Positions 1 to 5,000 of a DNA stretch of 5,000 bases are shown in pieces. The position numbers were made by a program, and so were the translations under genes. Numbering within the stretch: the first letter of the stretch is position 1; each line of letters starts with the position of its first letter. Source of the stretch: CAZYWA01 sp964650975 [NCBI: uncultured bacterium] (GTDB lineage: Bacteria > JADJOY01); NCBI GenBank assembly GCA_964650975.1, contig CAZYWA010000568.1:1-5000 (forward strand), in the 5' to 3' direction. The notes under the pieces were generated by a model that was not told the DNA's origin, made no database searches, and worked only from the letters and a program-made list of their open reading frames with translations.

Positions 1-438
1 CTCGACCGCGAGCCAGCCGCGCTCGCCGAAGGCGCGCTTCTCCGCGGGACTGGCGATCACTCGCGGGCTGGTCACGAACGCGCCCGCGCGGTGCGGGATG
101 TGGGCGCGCTCGATCGCCGACCTGGCGCGCGAGGTGAGCTCCGCGTGGGTCGCGAGCGATTCGCCCAGGCCGGATTCGGGTGCCGCGTGATGAGCGAGCG
201 CCACCACCACGTCGCCGATCGCGAGCCGCGGGTCGAGGCCGCCCGCGAGCCCGGCCATCAGCACCGCCCCCGGACGCTCGCGCGCGAGCAGCGCCCGTGC
301 CGTCTCGCCCGCGCGCTTGGGCCCCATGCCGGTGCGGTGAAGTGTCCAGGCGGGTTCGCGTGACAGTGGCCGGACGCGCGCGAGCGCCCGCTCCTCTCCG
401 CCGGTGGCGGCCAGCACCCAGATCATGGAGCGCGACAT
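1..438 (-). CDS. Nucleoside phosphorylase/nucleosidase-family protein (PNP_UDP_1 fold), N-terminal part only
   Basis: The frame is open on the minus strand to the left edge, so only about 146 N-terminal residues are present. Numbering from the ATG at 426, the protein opens with a short beta strand (MIWVLAATGGEE), then a GMGPKRAGETARALL segment (34-48), AGLAGGLDP (58-66), an IGDVVVA strand (70-76) and VTSPRVIASPAEKR (118-131). This is the layout of MTA/SAH nucleosidases, futalosine hydrolases and hopanoid-linked HpnG-type phosphorylases: an early G-x-G-x-x-x-A, a GxAGGLdp loop, GDvVvA, and a strand leading into the ligand-binding V-E/D-M-E motif. The window ends exactly at the 'VE' of that motif. 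Members cleave or phosphorolyse N-glycosidic bonds of purine nucleosides in the cytoplasm; the substrate cannot be told from this fragment. Start choice is uncertain: in-frame ATGs lie at 438 and 426 and neither has a clear SD. The gene is divergent from the porin. Confidence 0.75.
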   Translation of the reverse strand, partial: MSRSMIWVLAATGGEERALARVRPLSREPAWTLHRTGMGPKRAGETARALLARERPGAVLMAGLAGGLDPRLAIGDVVVALAHHAAPESGLGESLATHAELTSRARSAIERAHIPHRAGAFVTSPRVIASPAEKRAFGERGWLAVE

Positions 439-444
439 CGTTCG

Positions 445-458
445 ACGGCGATCGCCGT
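445..458. promoter_or_regulatory. 14-bp perfect palindrome, candidate operator
   Basis: ACGGCGATCGCCGT is a perfect inverted repeat with no spacer. It sits between the start of the minus-strand nucleosidase gene (438) and the TTGACA box at 459, directly abutting that box. The position would suit a dimeric regulator controlling one or both divergent genes. The core GCGATCGC is also a common genome-wide octamer in some bacteria, so it may be a background motif. Role is inferred from position only. Confidence 0.3.
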
Positions 459-488
459 TTGACAGCGATTTTCGCCTCGTGGGATATC
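459..488 (+). promoter_or_regulatory. Putative sigma70-type promoter of the porin gene
   Basis: A perfect TTGACA -35 box (459-464) is followed after 18 nt by GATATC (483-488), a poor -10 match (A, T, A at positions 2-4). Transcription would start near 494-495, giving a leader of about 28 nt before the porin ATG at 522. The -35 is convincing and well placed; the weak -10 suggests either activator dependence or a chance match. Confidence 0.4.
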
Positions 489-521
489 ACCGCGCGCCTT
501 CGATCGGCGCCACTCACCCTC

Positions 522-1913
522 ATGCACGCGTTTCCATTCCGGTTCCCCGCGGCGGCACTGCTGATCGCCGCGAGCGGGTGGCTGGTCTTCCCGGCACGCG
601 TGGCGCGCGCCGCGGACACCACGCACGCCTCCGCCGCCGTCGAGCGCCGCCTGAGCGAGCTCGAGGAGCGGGCCGATCGCTGGGACGCGGCTTCCGAGGA
701 GCTGACCCACATCGCCGACGAGCTCGAGTCGCTCAAGAACGAGATCGACGCCGCGGGCGGCAATTCCGATCAAGCGGCGCAGCTCGAGGAGCGCATCCGC
801 GCCCTCGAGGAGAAGCTCAAGACCCACGACGACCGCCTCAAGGGGTTGCGCCGCGACCTGGACCGCGCGCTCGCCGAGCTCCCCGACATCCACCTCACCG
901 GCGAGGTCGATCTCGCGTACGCCTACGATTTCGACCGCCCGGCCGACGGGCACGTGGCGCTGCGCGCGCTCGAGCACGACGACGACAACGATTTCAGCTT
1001 CGAGCACGCCAAGCTCGCGGCGGCCGGCTCGATCCTCGACACCGTCGACGCGCGCGTCGAGGTGCTGTTCGGGCGCAGCGCGCAGTTCCTGGCGCCGCTC
1101 ACCCGCGGCAATCTCGGGAGCGACGACGTGGACGTCGAGCAGGTGTACCTGAGCTACCGCGTTCCGGTCGGAAACGGGCTCACTCTCACGCTGGGGAAAG
1201 TGGCGTCGCGGCTCGGCGCCGAGGTGATCGAGCCACCCGCCAACGATCCGTTCTCGCGCTCGTTCATCTTCACGCTCGGCATCCCGCACACCTACACCGG
1301 TTTAATCGGTTCGTACTCGTTCTTCGACGGCGCCACCGACGTGGAGCTGGGAGTGGTGAACGGCTGGGACTCGGTGGACGACGGCAACGACGGCAAGACG
1401 GTGGTCGGGCGCGTCGCCGATCACGTGAGCGACGGGCTCGATGTGGCGCTCGCCGGCACCTGGGGCGCCGAGCAACCGGGTCGCGAGGGGCCCAAGCGCG
1501 GTACTGGCGACCTGATCGTCACCGTGCGACCTGTCGACGAGCTCTCGTTTCTGCTCGAGTTCCTCTACGGCCACGAGGCCGATGCGGTGATGCCGCCTCC
1601 GGATGCTCCGAGCGGAGCGCCGCTTCGCGATGCCGGCTGGCGCGCGTTCTCGGGCATCGCGCGCTACGACGCCACGGACAAGGTGAGCCTGTCCCTTCGG
1701 GGAGAGGTGTTCGACGACGTCGACGGCGCGCGCAGCGGACAGGCGCAGCAGTTGTGGGAGGTGACCGAGACCTTCGCGTACCAGGTGATCGCCAACCTGG
1801 TGGCGCGCGTCGAGCATCGCCACGACGAGTCCGACCACGCGGCCTTCGGCCACGGCCAGGGCCTGAGCCGCTCTCAGGACACCGCGAGCTGCGACGTGTC
1901 GTACCGCTTCTGA
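522..1913 (+). CDS. Outer-membrane beta-barrel porin, BBP2/OmpL-like, with N-terminal coiled coil
   Basis: This 463-residue protein probably forms an outer-membrane channel. A signal peptide covers about residues 1-30 (hydrophobic AAALLIAASGWLVF, then ARVARA before ADTTHA). Residues 38-120 form a charged heptad-rich coiled coil (VERRLSELEERADRW, LEERIRALEEKLKTHDDRLK), likely in the periplasm. From about 121 onward the protein is barrel-like, with alternating-residue strands such as DIHLTGEVDLAYAYDF and YLSYRVPVGNGLTLTLGKV. Residues 233-293 carry the blocks typical of the putative beta-barrel porin-2 (BBP2, OmpL-like) family: LGAEVIEPPANDPFSRSF, IPHTYTGLIGSYSFF and VVNGWDSVDDGNDGKT. The chain ends SYRF, with the terminal aromatic residue expected of a BAM recognition signal. 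I chose the ATG at 522 because the signal peptide begins there; the frame stays open upstream to 180, but that stretch reads as arginine-rich noncoding sequence. There is no obvious SD. The substrate is unknown. Confidence 0.85.
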   Translation: MHAFPFRFPAAALLIAASGWLVFPARVARAADTTHASAAVERRLSELEERADRWDAASEELTHIADELESLKNEIDAAGGNSDQAAQLEERIRALEEKLKTHDDRLKGLRRDLDRALAELPDIHLTGEVDLAYAYDFDRPADGHVALRALEHDDDNDFSFEHAKLAAAGSILDTVDARVEVLFGRSAQFLAPLTRGNLGSDDVDVEQVYLSYRVPVGNGLTLTLGKVASRLGAEVIEPPANDPFSRSFIFTLGIPHTYTGLIGSYSFFDGATDVELGVVNGWDSVDDGNDGKTVVGRVADHVSDGLDVALAGTWGAEQPGREGPKRGTGDLIVTVRPVDELSFLLEFLYGHEADAVMPPPDAPSGAPLRDAGWRAFSGIARYDATDKVSLSLRGEVFDDVDGARSGQAQQLWEVTETFAYQVIANLVARVEHRHDESDHAAFGHGQGLSRSQDTASCDVSYRF

Positions 1914-1917
1914 GTTG

Positions 1918-2008
1918 CCCGGGGGGCTTTCCAAGCCCCCCGCCCCACGAAAAGCGCGGTTTTCGTGGGGCCCCACCCCCAAATCCGGCGCGACTCCGCG
2001 CCGACCGG
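1918..2008 (+). repeat. Three-hairpin intergenic repeat, copy 1
   Basis: This 91-bp element begins 4 nt after the porin stop codon and recurs at 2494-2582. Hairpin 1 (1920-1942) pairs CGGGGGGCTT with AAGCCCCCCG around a 3-nt loop. Hairpin 2 (1942-1971) pairs GCCCCACGAAAA with TTTTCGTGGGGC around GCGCGG. A single-stranded CCCACCCCCAAAT linker follows, then hairpin 3 (1986-2003), which pairs CGGCGCG with CGCGCCG around ACTC. The element ends with ACCGG. No hairpin is followed by a T tract, so it is not a standard intrinsic terminator. The element could be a 3'-end RNA stabiliser, an attenuator or a REP/BIME-like mobile repeat. The orientation given is that of the upstream gene. Confidence 0.85.
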
Positions 2009-2119
2009 AACCACGGTTCGACAACGCCTGCCGAACGATTTCCTCACAGACCCCGAGAGACTCGGCACGTCCCGGGGAGACTCCACGCGGGAAAGCTCAA
2101 TGACGGCGGTAGGTTCTGC
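2009..2119. other. Intergenic spacer without recognisable gene
   Basis: Between repeat copy 1 and the promoter at 2120 I see no coding region or RNA gene; open frames crossing it on both strands have no family features. The only structure is a degenerate side-by-side duplication at about 2051-2090: CCCGAGAGACTC then CCCGGGGAGACTC, 19-20 nt apart, the first copy forming a short CCGAG/CTCGG hairpin. This could be a protein-binding site upstream of the small-gene promoter, or chance. Confidence 0.5.
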
Positions 2120-2148
2120 TTGACAGTGACAATCCGATCCCCTACGAT
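2120..2148 (+). promoter_or_regulatory. Strong sigma70-type promoter of the small exported-protein gene
   Basis: TTGACA (2120-2125) is a perfect -35 box. After an ideal 17-nt spacer comes TACGAT (2143-2148), which keeps the key T, A, A and T of the -10 consensus. Transcription should start near 2155, giving a leader of about 63 nt before the ATG at 2218. The stretch 2119-2150 is also less GC-rich than its surroundings. This is the best promoter in the window and indicates that the small gene is transcribed independently of the porin. Confidence 0.7.
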
Positions 2149-2204
2149 GCGCAGCCGGTGGGGCGCTTCGGCCGTTTCGCGAGGCGATTCCGCGTGGCAC
2201 ACAC

Positions 2205-2210
2205 GGGAGG
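2205..2210 (+). promoter_or_regulatory. Shine-Dalgarno site that fixes the start of the small gene
   Basis: GGGAGG lies 7 nt upstream of the ATG at 2218, an ideal spacing. The other in-frame ATG at 2158 lacks such a site, would add an arginine-rich extension ahead of the signal peptide, and lies only about 3 nt after the predicted transcription start. Confidence 0.75.
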
Positions 2211-2217
2211 AAGTCCG

Positions 2218-2490
2218 ATGAAACGCTTCGTGCTCGGCGCCGCTGCGGCGGCTCTCACGGTGGTCGCTCTCGCCGGATCGGCGCGCGCCAACGAGGAATA
2301 CGTTCCGGTCATCGACGACCATCCCCTCCGGGTGGCCGCCTATCCGGCGCACATGGTCGGCACGCTCATCCAGTGGGTGGTGTTTCGTCCCATCCACTTC
2401 GTGATGTCGCTGCCTTACGTGTCGGACATCTCGGGTCATCAGATCAACGAGACCCTCGAGACCGGCTCGCCGACCGACGCGGCGCTGTAA
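2218..2490 (+). CDS. Small exported protein of unknown function (90 aa)
   Basis: The product begins with a textbook signal peptide: MKRF, a hydrophobic core (VLGAAAAALTVVALAG) and SARA as the cleavage site near residue 24, leaving a mature chain of about 66 residues. There is no lipobox cysteine, so it is not a lipoprotein. The mature part has a compact motif at residues 35-74: HPLR, then Y42, H45, an amphipathic/hydrophobic stretch with W53, FRPIHFV (56-62), SLP (64-66) and SGH (72-74). From memory, small envelope proteins in other Gram-negative lineages share an 'LR...Y..H(P).G......(F/V)RP.(H/Y)W/F....P......GH' pattern; I could not verify this. No enzymatic motif is visible. The hydrophobic stretch suggests membrane-surface association or a re-entrant segment. 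The gene has its own promoter and strong SD, so it is probably well expressed, and it is bracketed by the two intergenic repeats. Confidence 0.8.
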   Translation: MKRFVLGAAAAALTVVALAGSARANEEYVPVIDDHPLRVAAYPAHMVGTLIQWVVFRPIHFVMSLPYVSDISGHQINETLETGSPTDAAL

Positions 2491-2493
2491 TCT

Positions 2494-2582
2494 CCCGGGG
2501 GGCTTTTCAAGCCCCCCGCCCCGTCCGAAGTGAATTCGGCCGGGGCCCCACCCCCAAGCCGGCGCGACAACGCGCCGACCGG
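2494..2582 (+). repeat. Three-hairpin intergenic repeat, copy 2
   Basis: This 89-bp element begins 3 nt after the TAA of the small gene and is in the same orientation as copy 1. The left block (CCCGGGGGGCTTTTCAAG plus CCCCCCGCCCC) differs from copy 1 at one base, and the right block (GGGGCCCCACCCCCAA through CGCGCCGACCGG) is also nearly identical. Hairpin 1 spans 2496-2518. Hairpin 2 spans 2518-2546 and pairs GCCCCGTCCGAA with TTCGGCCGGGGC, with one T-C mismatch, around GTGAA. Hairpin 3 spans 2560-2577 around loop ACAA. Sequence similarity stops abruptly at both ends, which defines the element boundaries. Confidence 0.85.
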
Positions 2583-2609
2583 TTACGTGGGTGCGGATTG
2601 AACGCGATT

Positions 2610-2642
2610 AAGAGCCCGAAGGCCTGACGGCCTCGGGCTCTT
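2610..2642. terminator. Probable shared terminator hairpin between convergent genes
   Basis: AAGAGCCCGA pairs with TCGGGCTCTT; after one bulged A the stem continues as GGCC/GGCC around TGAC, giving 14 base pairs in total. The hairpin lies between the 3' end of the small plus-strand gene and the stop of the minus-strand helicase at 2660. On the plus strand it is followed by TTGGCGTTTT (2641-2650), a broken T run; on the minus strand by CTTAATC, also a weak U tract. Placement and stem strength favour a bidirectional terminator, though the T tracts are not ideal. Confidence 0.6.
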
Positions 2643-2659
2643 GGCGTTTTGGCGGAGTG

Positions 2660-4918
2660 CTACGAGTCGAAGACGCCGAGGTTGGCTTGGCGGACCAGGA
2701 GCTTCTTGAGGCCGACCTTCGAGAACTGGACCAGGACTTTGCGGGAGTCGCCGGAGTCCGAGGTGCCGCGGATGGTGCCGCGGCCGAAGGTGGGGTGGAA
2801 GACGACCTGGCCAGGGCGCATGTCGTCGGTGGGCATGAGCTTGCGGACCGATTCCTGGCTGGTTTCGGGATCGATCTGACGCTCGTTGCTCGGCGGGGGC
2901 TGGGGGGCGGACGGAGTGCGACTGAATCCGAGGCCGGAGCCGCGCGTGCTGCTCGAGTAGCTGCTCGACGTGGAGGCACCGGTGACGCCCACGAACTTCA
3001 CCGCTTGTCGGTCGAGGTCCTGGACGAACCGGGACGCCACCGTGGGGCGTCGCTCGCCGTGCATCATGCGGGCGTCGGCGTAGGTGATCGTGAGCCGCTC
3101 GCGCGCCCGGGTCATGCCGACGTAGAGCAGGCGGCGCTCCTCGGCGACGGCGAGCGGCAGGTTCATCGAGCGCTCGTGCGGCAGCAGCATCTCCTCCAGA
3201 CCGACCAGGAATACCACCGGGAACTCGAGCCCCTTGGCGGTGTGCAGGGTCATCAGGTTCACGCGGTCCTTGCGGTCGTCGACGTCGTCGGAATCGGCCA
3301 CCAGCGAGACCTCGTCGAGGAACTGGCGGGCGCCGGCCTCGGGCTCGCGGATCTCGAACTCGCCCGCCACGCGCACCAGCTCGTCGAGGTTCTCGCGCCG
3401 GGCTTCGGCCTCGGGATCGTCGTCGGCGTCGAGCGCCTTCCGGTAGCCGCTCTCGTCGAGCAGCTTCTCGAGCAGCGCCATCGGCTTCATGTCGCCCGCC
3501 ACCGCGCGCACCTCACCGAGCCAGGTGAGGAACTTGTCGAGCGCCTTGCGTGAGCTGGGCGTGATCTCGGGGCGCTGGATCGCGATCGTGAGTGCCTCCG
3601 GCCAGCTCACGCGCAGCTCGCGAGCGACGGCGTCGACTCGTTCGAGTGTCGTGGCGCCGATGCCGCGGGCGGGGCGGTTGAGGATCCGCCGCAGCGAGAC
3701 TGGCTCGTTGGGCGTGAGCGCCGCGCGCAGGTAGCAGAGCGCGTCCTTGATCTCGGCGCGATCGTAGAATCGCGTGCCGCCCACGATCACATACGGCAGG
3801 TTCCAGCGGCGCAGCTCGTCCTCGAGCGGCCGCGACTGCGCGTTGGTGCGATAGAAGATCGCGAAGTCGCGAGGCCGGCGGTTCTCGGTACGCGCGAAGC
3901 GCAACAGCTCGCTCATCACGAAGCGCGCCTCGTCGAGATCGGTGGGAGTCGCACGCAGCAGCACCTGTTCGCCGTCGCCGCCCTCGGTCCAGAGGGTCTT
4001 GTCGCGGCGGTTCTTGTCGGCCGCGATCACCGAGTGCGCGGCCTTCAGGATGTGGCCGGTCGAGCGGTAGTTCTGCTCCAGCTTGATGACCCGGGTATTC
4101 GGGAAGTCGCGCTCGAAGCGCAGGATGTGCGACACGTCGGCGCCGCGCCAGCCGTAGATCGACTGGTCCTCGTCGCCCACCGCCATGAGCCGCTCGCCGG
4201 CGGCGGCGACCAGGCGCACGAACTGGTGCTGCACCGTGTTGGTGTCCTGGAACTCGTCGATCAGCACGTGCTGGAACGGGCCGCGGCGCAGGTAGTCGGT
4301 GAGCGACGGGTCCTCGCGCAGCAGCTTCACCGCGACCAAGAGGAGATCGTCGAAGTCGAGCGCCCCGGCGTCGGCCAGCCGCTGCTGGTAGAGCCGCAGG
4401 ATGTCGAGCTTGCGCTCGCCCGCGGTGCCGGGAACCTCGGCCTCCGAGTCGCGCGGGTCGATGCCGCGGCTCTTGAGCACACCCATCGCGTGGGTCAGGC
4501 GGTTGGGGTGGAACGTGTCCTCGCCGAGATTCGCCTCGCGCACCAGCGCCTTCAGCACCTGCGAGCGATCGGATTCGTCGTAGATCGTGAACTCGCGGGG
4601 AATGCCGATGTGGTTGCCGTAGGTGCGCAAGAGTCGCACGCAGATCGAATGGAACGTGCCCGCGCGGATCGCGCGCGCCTCGGGACCGAGGAGCACCTCG
4701 AGCCGCTCGCGGATCTCTCCGGCCGCCTTGTTGGTGAAGGTGACGGCCAGGATCGAGTTGGCAGCCGCTCCCCGCACTCCCACCAGATGCGCGATGCGCT
4801 GGGTGAGCGCTCGGGTCTTGCCGCTGCCGGCGCCGGCCAGCACCAGCAGCGGAGATCCGTCGTGGAGCACGACTTCGCGCTGGGGCGGATTGAGCCCTTC
4901 GAGGGGATCACGATTCAA
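2660..4918 (-). CDS. pcrA: UvrD/PcrA-type ATP-dependent 3'-5' DNA helicase
   Basis: A complete 752-residue superfamily 1A helicase that unwinds DNA in repair, replication restart and clearing of RecA or RNA polymerase. All motifs are present in order: Q motif LNPPQREVVL (9-18, Q13), Walker A AGAGSGKT (28-35), motif Ia AVTFTNKAAGEIRERL (58-73), GTFHSICVRLLR (87-98), Walker B/II VLIDEFQDTN (218-227), III GDEDQSIYGWRGAD (248-261), QNYRST (282-287), IV FYRTNAQSRPLEDEL (355-369), V LMTLHTAKGLEFPVVF (555-570) and VI EERRLLYVGMTRARERL (593-609). A Ser/Pro-rich linker (about 647-680) leads to a C-terminal Tudor-like module (703-747; G-x-V-x-H-x-x-FGxGxI), which in PcrA/UvrD contacts RNA polymerase. 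Length and architecture match PcrA. The start is TTG at 4918, chosen for its SD and the canonical N-terminus; no in-frame ATG lies just upstream. UvrD would be an equally valid name. Confidence 0.95.
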   Translation of the reverse strand: MNRDPLEGLNPPQREVVLHDGSPLLVLAGAGSGKTRALTQRIAHLVGVRGAAANSILAVTFTNKAAGEIRERLEVLLGPEARAIRAGTFHSICVRLLRTYGNHIGIPREFTIYDESDRSQVLKALVREANLGEDTFHPNRLTHAMGVLKSRGIDPRDSEAEVPGTAGERKLDILRLYQQRLADAGALDFDDLLLVAVKLLREDPSLTDYLRRGPFQHVLIDEFQDTNTVQHQFVRLVAAAGERLMAVGDEDQSIYGWRGADVSHILRFERDFPNTRVIKLEQNYRSTGHILKAAHSVIAADKNRRDKTLWTEGGDGEQVLLRATPTDLDEARFVMSELLRFARTENRRPRDFAIFYRTNAQSRPLEDELRRWNLPYVIVGGTRFYDRAEIKDALCYLRAALTPNEPVSLRRILNRPARGIGATTLERVDAVARELRVSWPEALTIAIQRPEITPSSRKALDKFLTWLGEVRAVAGDMKPMALLEKLLDESGYRKALDADDDPEAEARRENLDELVRVAGEFEIREPEAGARQFLDEVSLVADSDDVDDRKDRVNLMTLHTAKGLEFPVVFLVGLEEMLLPHERSMNLPLAVAEERRLLYVGMTRARERLTITYADARMMHGERRPTVASRFVQDLDRQAVKFVGVTGASTSSSYSSSTRGSGLGFSRTPSAPQPPPSNERQIDPETSQESVRKLMPTDDMRPGQVVFHPTFGRGTIRGTSDSGDSRKVLVQFSKVGLKKLLVRQANLGVFDS

Positions 4919-4924
4919 CGAGGA

Positions 4925-4930
4925 CTCCGG
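4925..4930 (-). promoter_or_regulatory. Shine-Dalgarno site supporting the TTG start of the helicase
   Basis: On the minus strand, CCGGAG ends 6 nt before the TTG at 4918. Together with the family-typical N-terminus (a few residues, then GLNPPQ) this decides the non-ATG start. No in-frame ATG is present between here and the right edge of the window. Confidence 0.65.
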
Positions 4931-5000
4931 AAGACACGAAAACGCGTGACGTGAGCCCCACGGTATAACCGGCCGCGCGCCCGCCGTGGTGAGCGCGCGC

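Noticed and set aside
180-521. Upstream extension of the porin reading frame
   Set aside because: The stretch is arginine/proline-rich, lies opposite the nucleosidase gene and would bury the signal peptide. The real start is the ATG at 522.
423-2024. Long minus-strand frames opposite the porin (423-1289 and 1302-2024)
   Set aside because: They are antisense shadows rich in Val/Glu/Arg with no domain motifs and no coherent start signals.
2158-2217. Longer N-terminus for the small exported protein from the ATG at 2158
   Set aside because: It would start almost at the predicted transcription start, lacks an SD and places 20 arginine-rich residues before a standard signal peptide.
404-2221. Very long plus-strand open frame overlapping the porin
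   Set aside because: Its translation is arginine/alanine-rich low-complexity sequence typical of an alternative frame in GC-rich DNA; the porin frame has a signal peptide, family motifs and a C-terminal phenylalanine.
1918-2582. CRISPR array or inverted-repeat transposon ends formed by the two repeats
   Set aside because: There are only two copies, in direct orientation and over 480 bp apart, with a gene between them and no spacers; no transposase gene or target-site duplication is visible.
2657-4954. Plus-strand frames opposite the helicase (2657-3553 and 4034-4954)
   Set aside because: They mirror the helicase codons on the opposite strand and show no domain of their own; the helicase is complete with all SF1 motifs.
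4964-4969. TATAAC as a -10 box for a plus-strand gene running off the right edge
   Set aside because: No -35-like hexamer lies 16-18 nt upstream, and too little downstream sequence remains to identify a gene. The reverse strand (TATACC) also lacks a -35 partner, so no helicase promoter is called.

Overview
The window is GC-rich DNA (roughly two-thirds G+C by eye, with strong G/C bias at third codon positions) from a Gram-negative-type bacterium. The evidence for an outer membrane is a signal-peptide-bearing beta-barrel porin ending in a C-terminal phenylalanine. The sequence alone does not fix the phylum; an uncultured high-GC lineage is plausible, but that is inference.

Layout: (1) 1-438, minus strand: the N-terminal part of a nucleoside phosphorylase/nucleosidase-family protein that runs off the left edge. 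(2) 439-521: a short divergent intergenic region with a 14-bp perfect palindrome abutting a consensus TTGACA -35 box. (3) 522-1913, plus: a 463-aa outer-membrane porin (BBP2/OmpL-like) with a long periplasmic coiled coil after its signal peptide. (4) 1914-2217: an intergenic stretch holding copy 1 of a ~90-bp three-hairpin repeat and a strong sigma70-type promoter. (5) 2218-2490, plus: a 90-aa exported small protein with an excellent Shine-Dalgarno. (6) 2491-2659: copy 2 of the same repeat, then a 14-bp-stem hairpin lying between convergent genes. (7) 2660-4918, minus: a full-length UvrD/PcrA-type superfamily 1 DNA helicase that starts at TTG. (8) 4919-5000: its upstream region, with its SD and no clear promoter.

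The genes do not form one operon. The nucleosidase and porin are divergent, the small exported protein has its own promoter, and the helicase converges on it. Porin and small protein are both envelope proteins, so a loose functional link is possible but unproven.

The most unusual element is the paired intergenic repeat (1918-2008 and 2494-2582). Each copy starts 3-4 nt after a stop codon and folds into three consecutive hairpins. The middle hairpin differs in sequence between copies yet keeps its pairing through four double compensatory changes. This looks like a dispersed, structure-selected RNA or DNA element rather than ordinary spacer.
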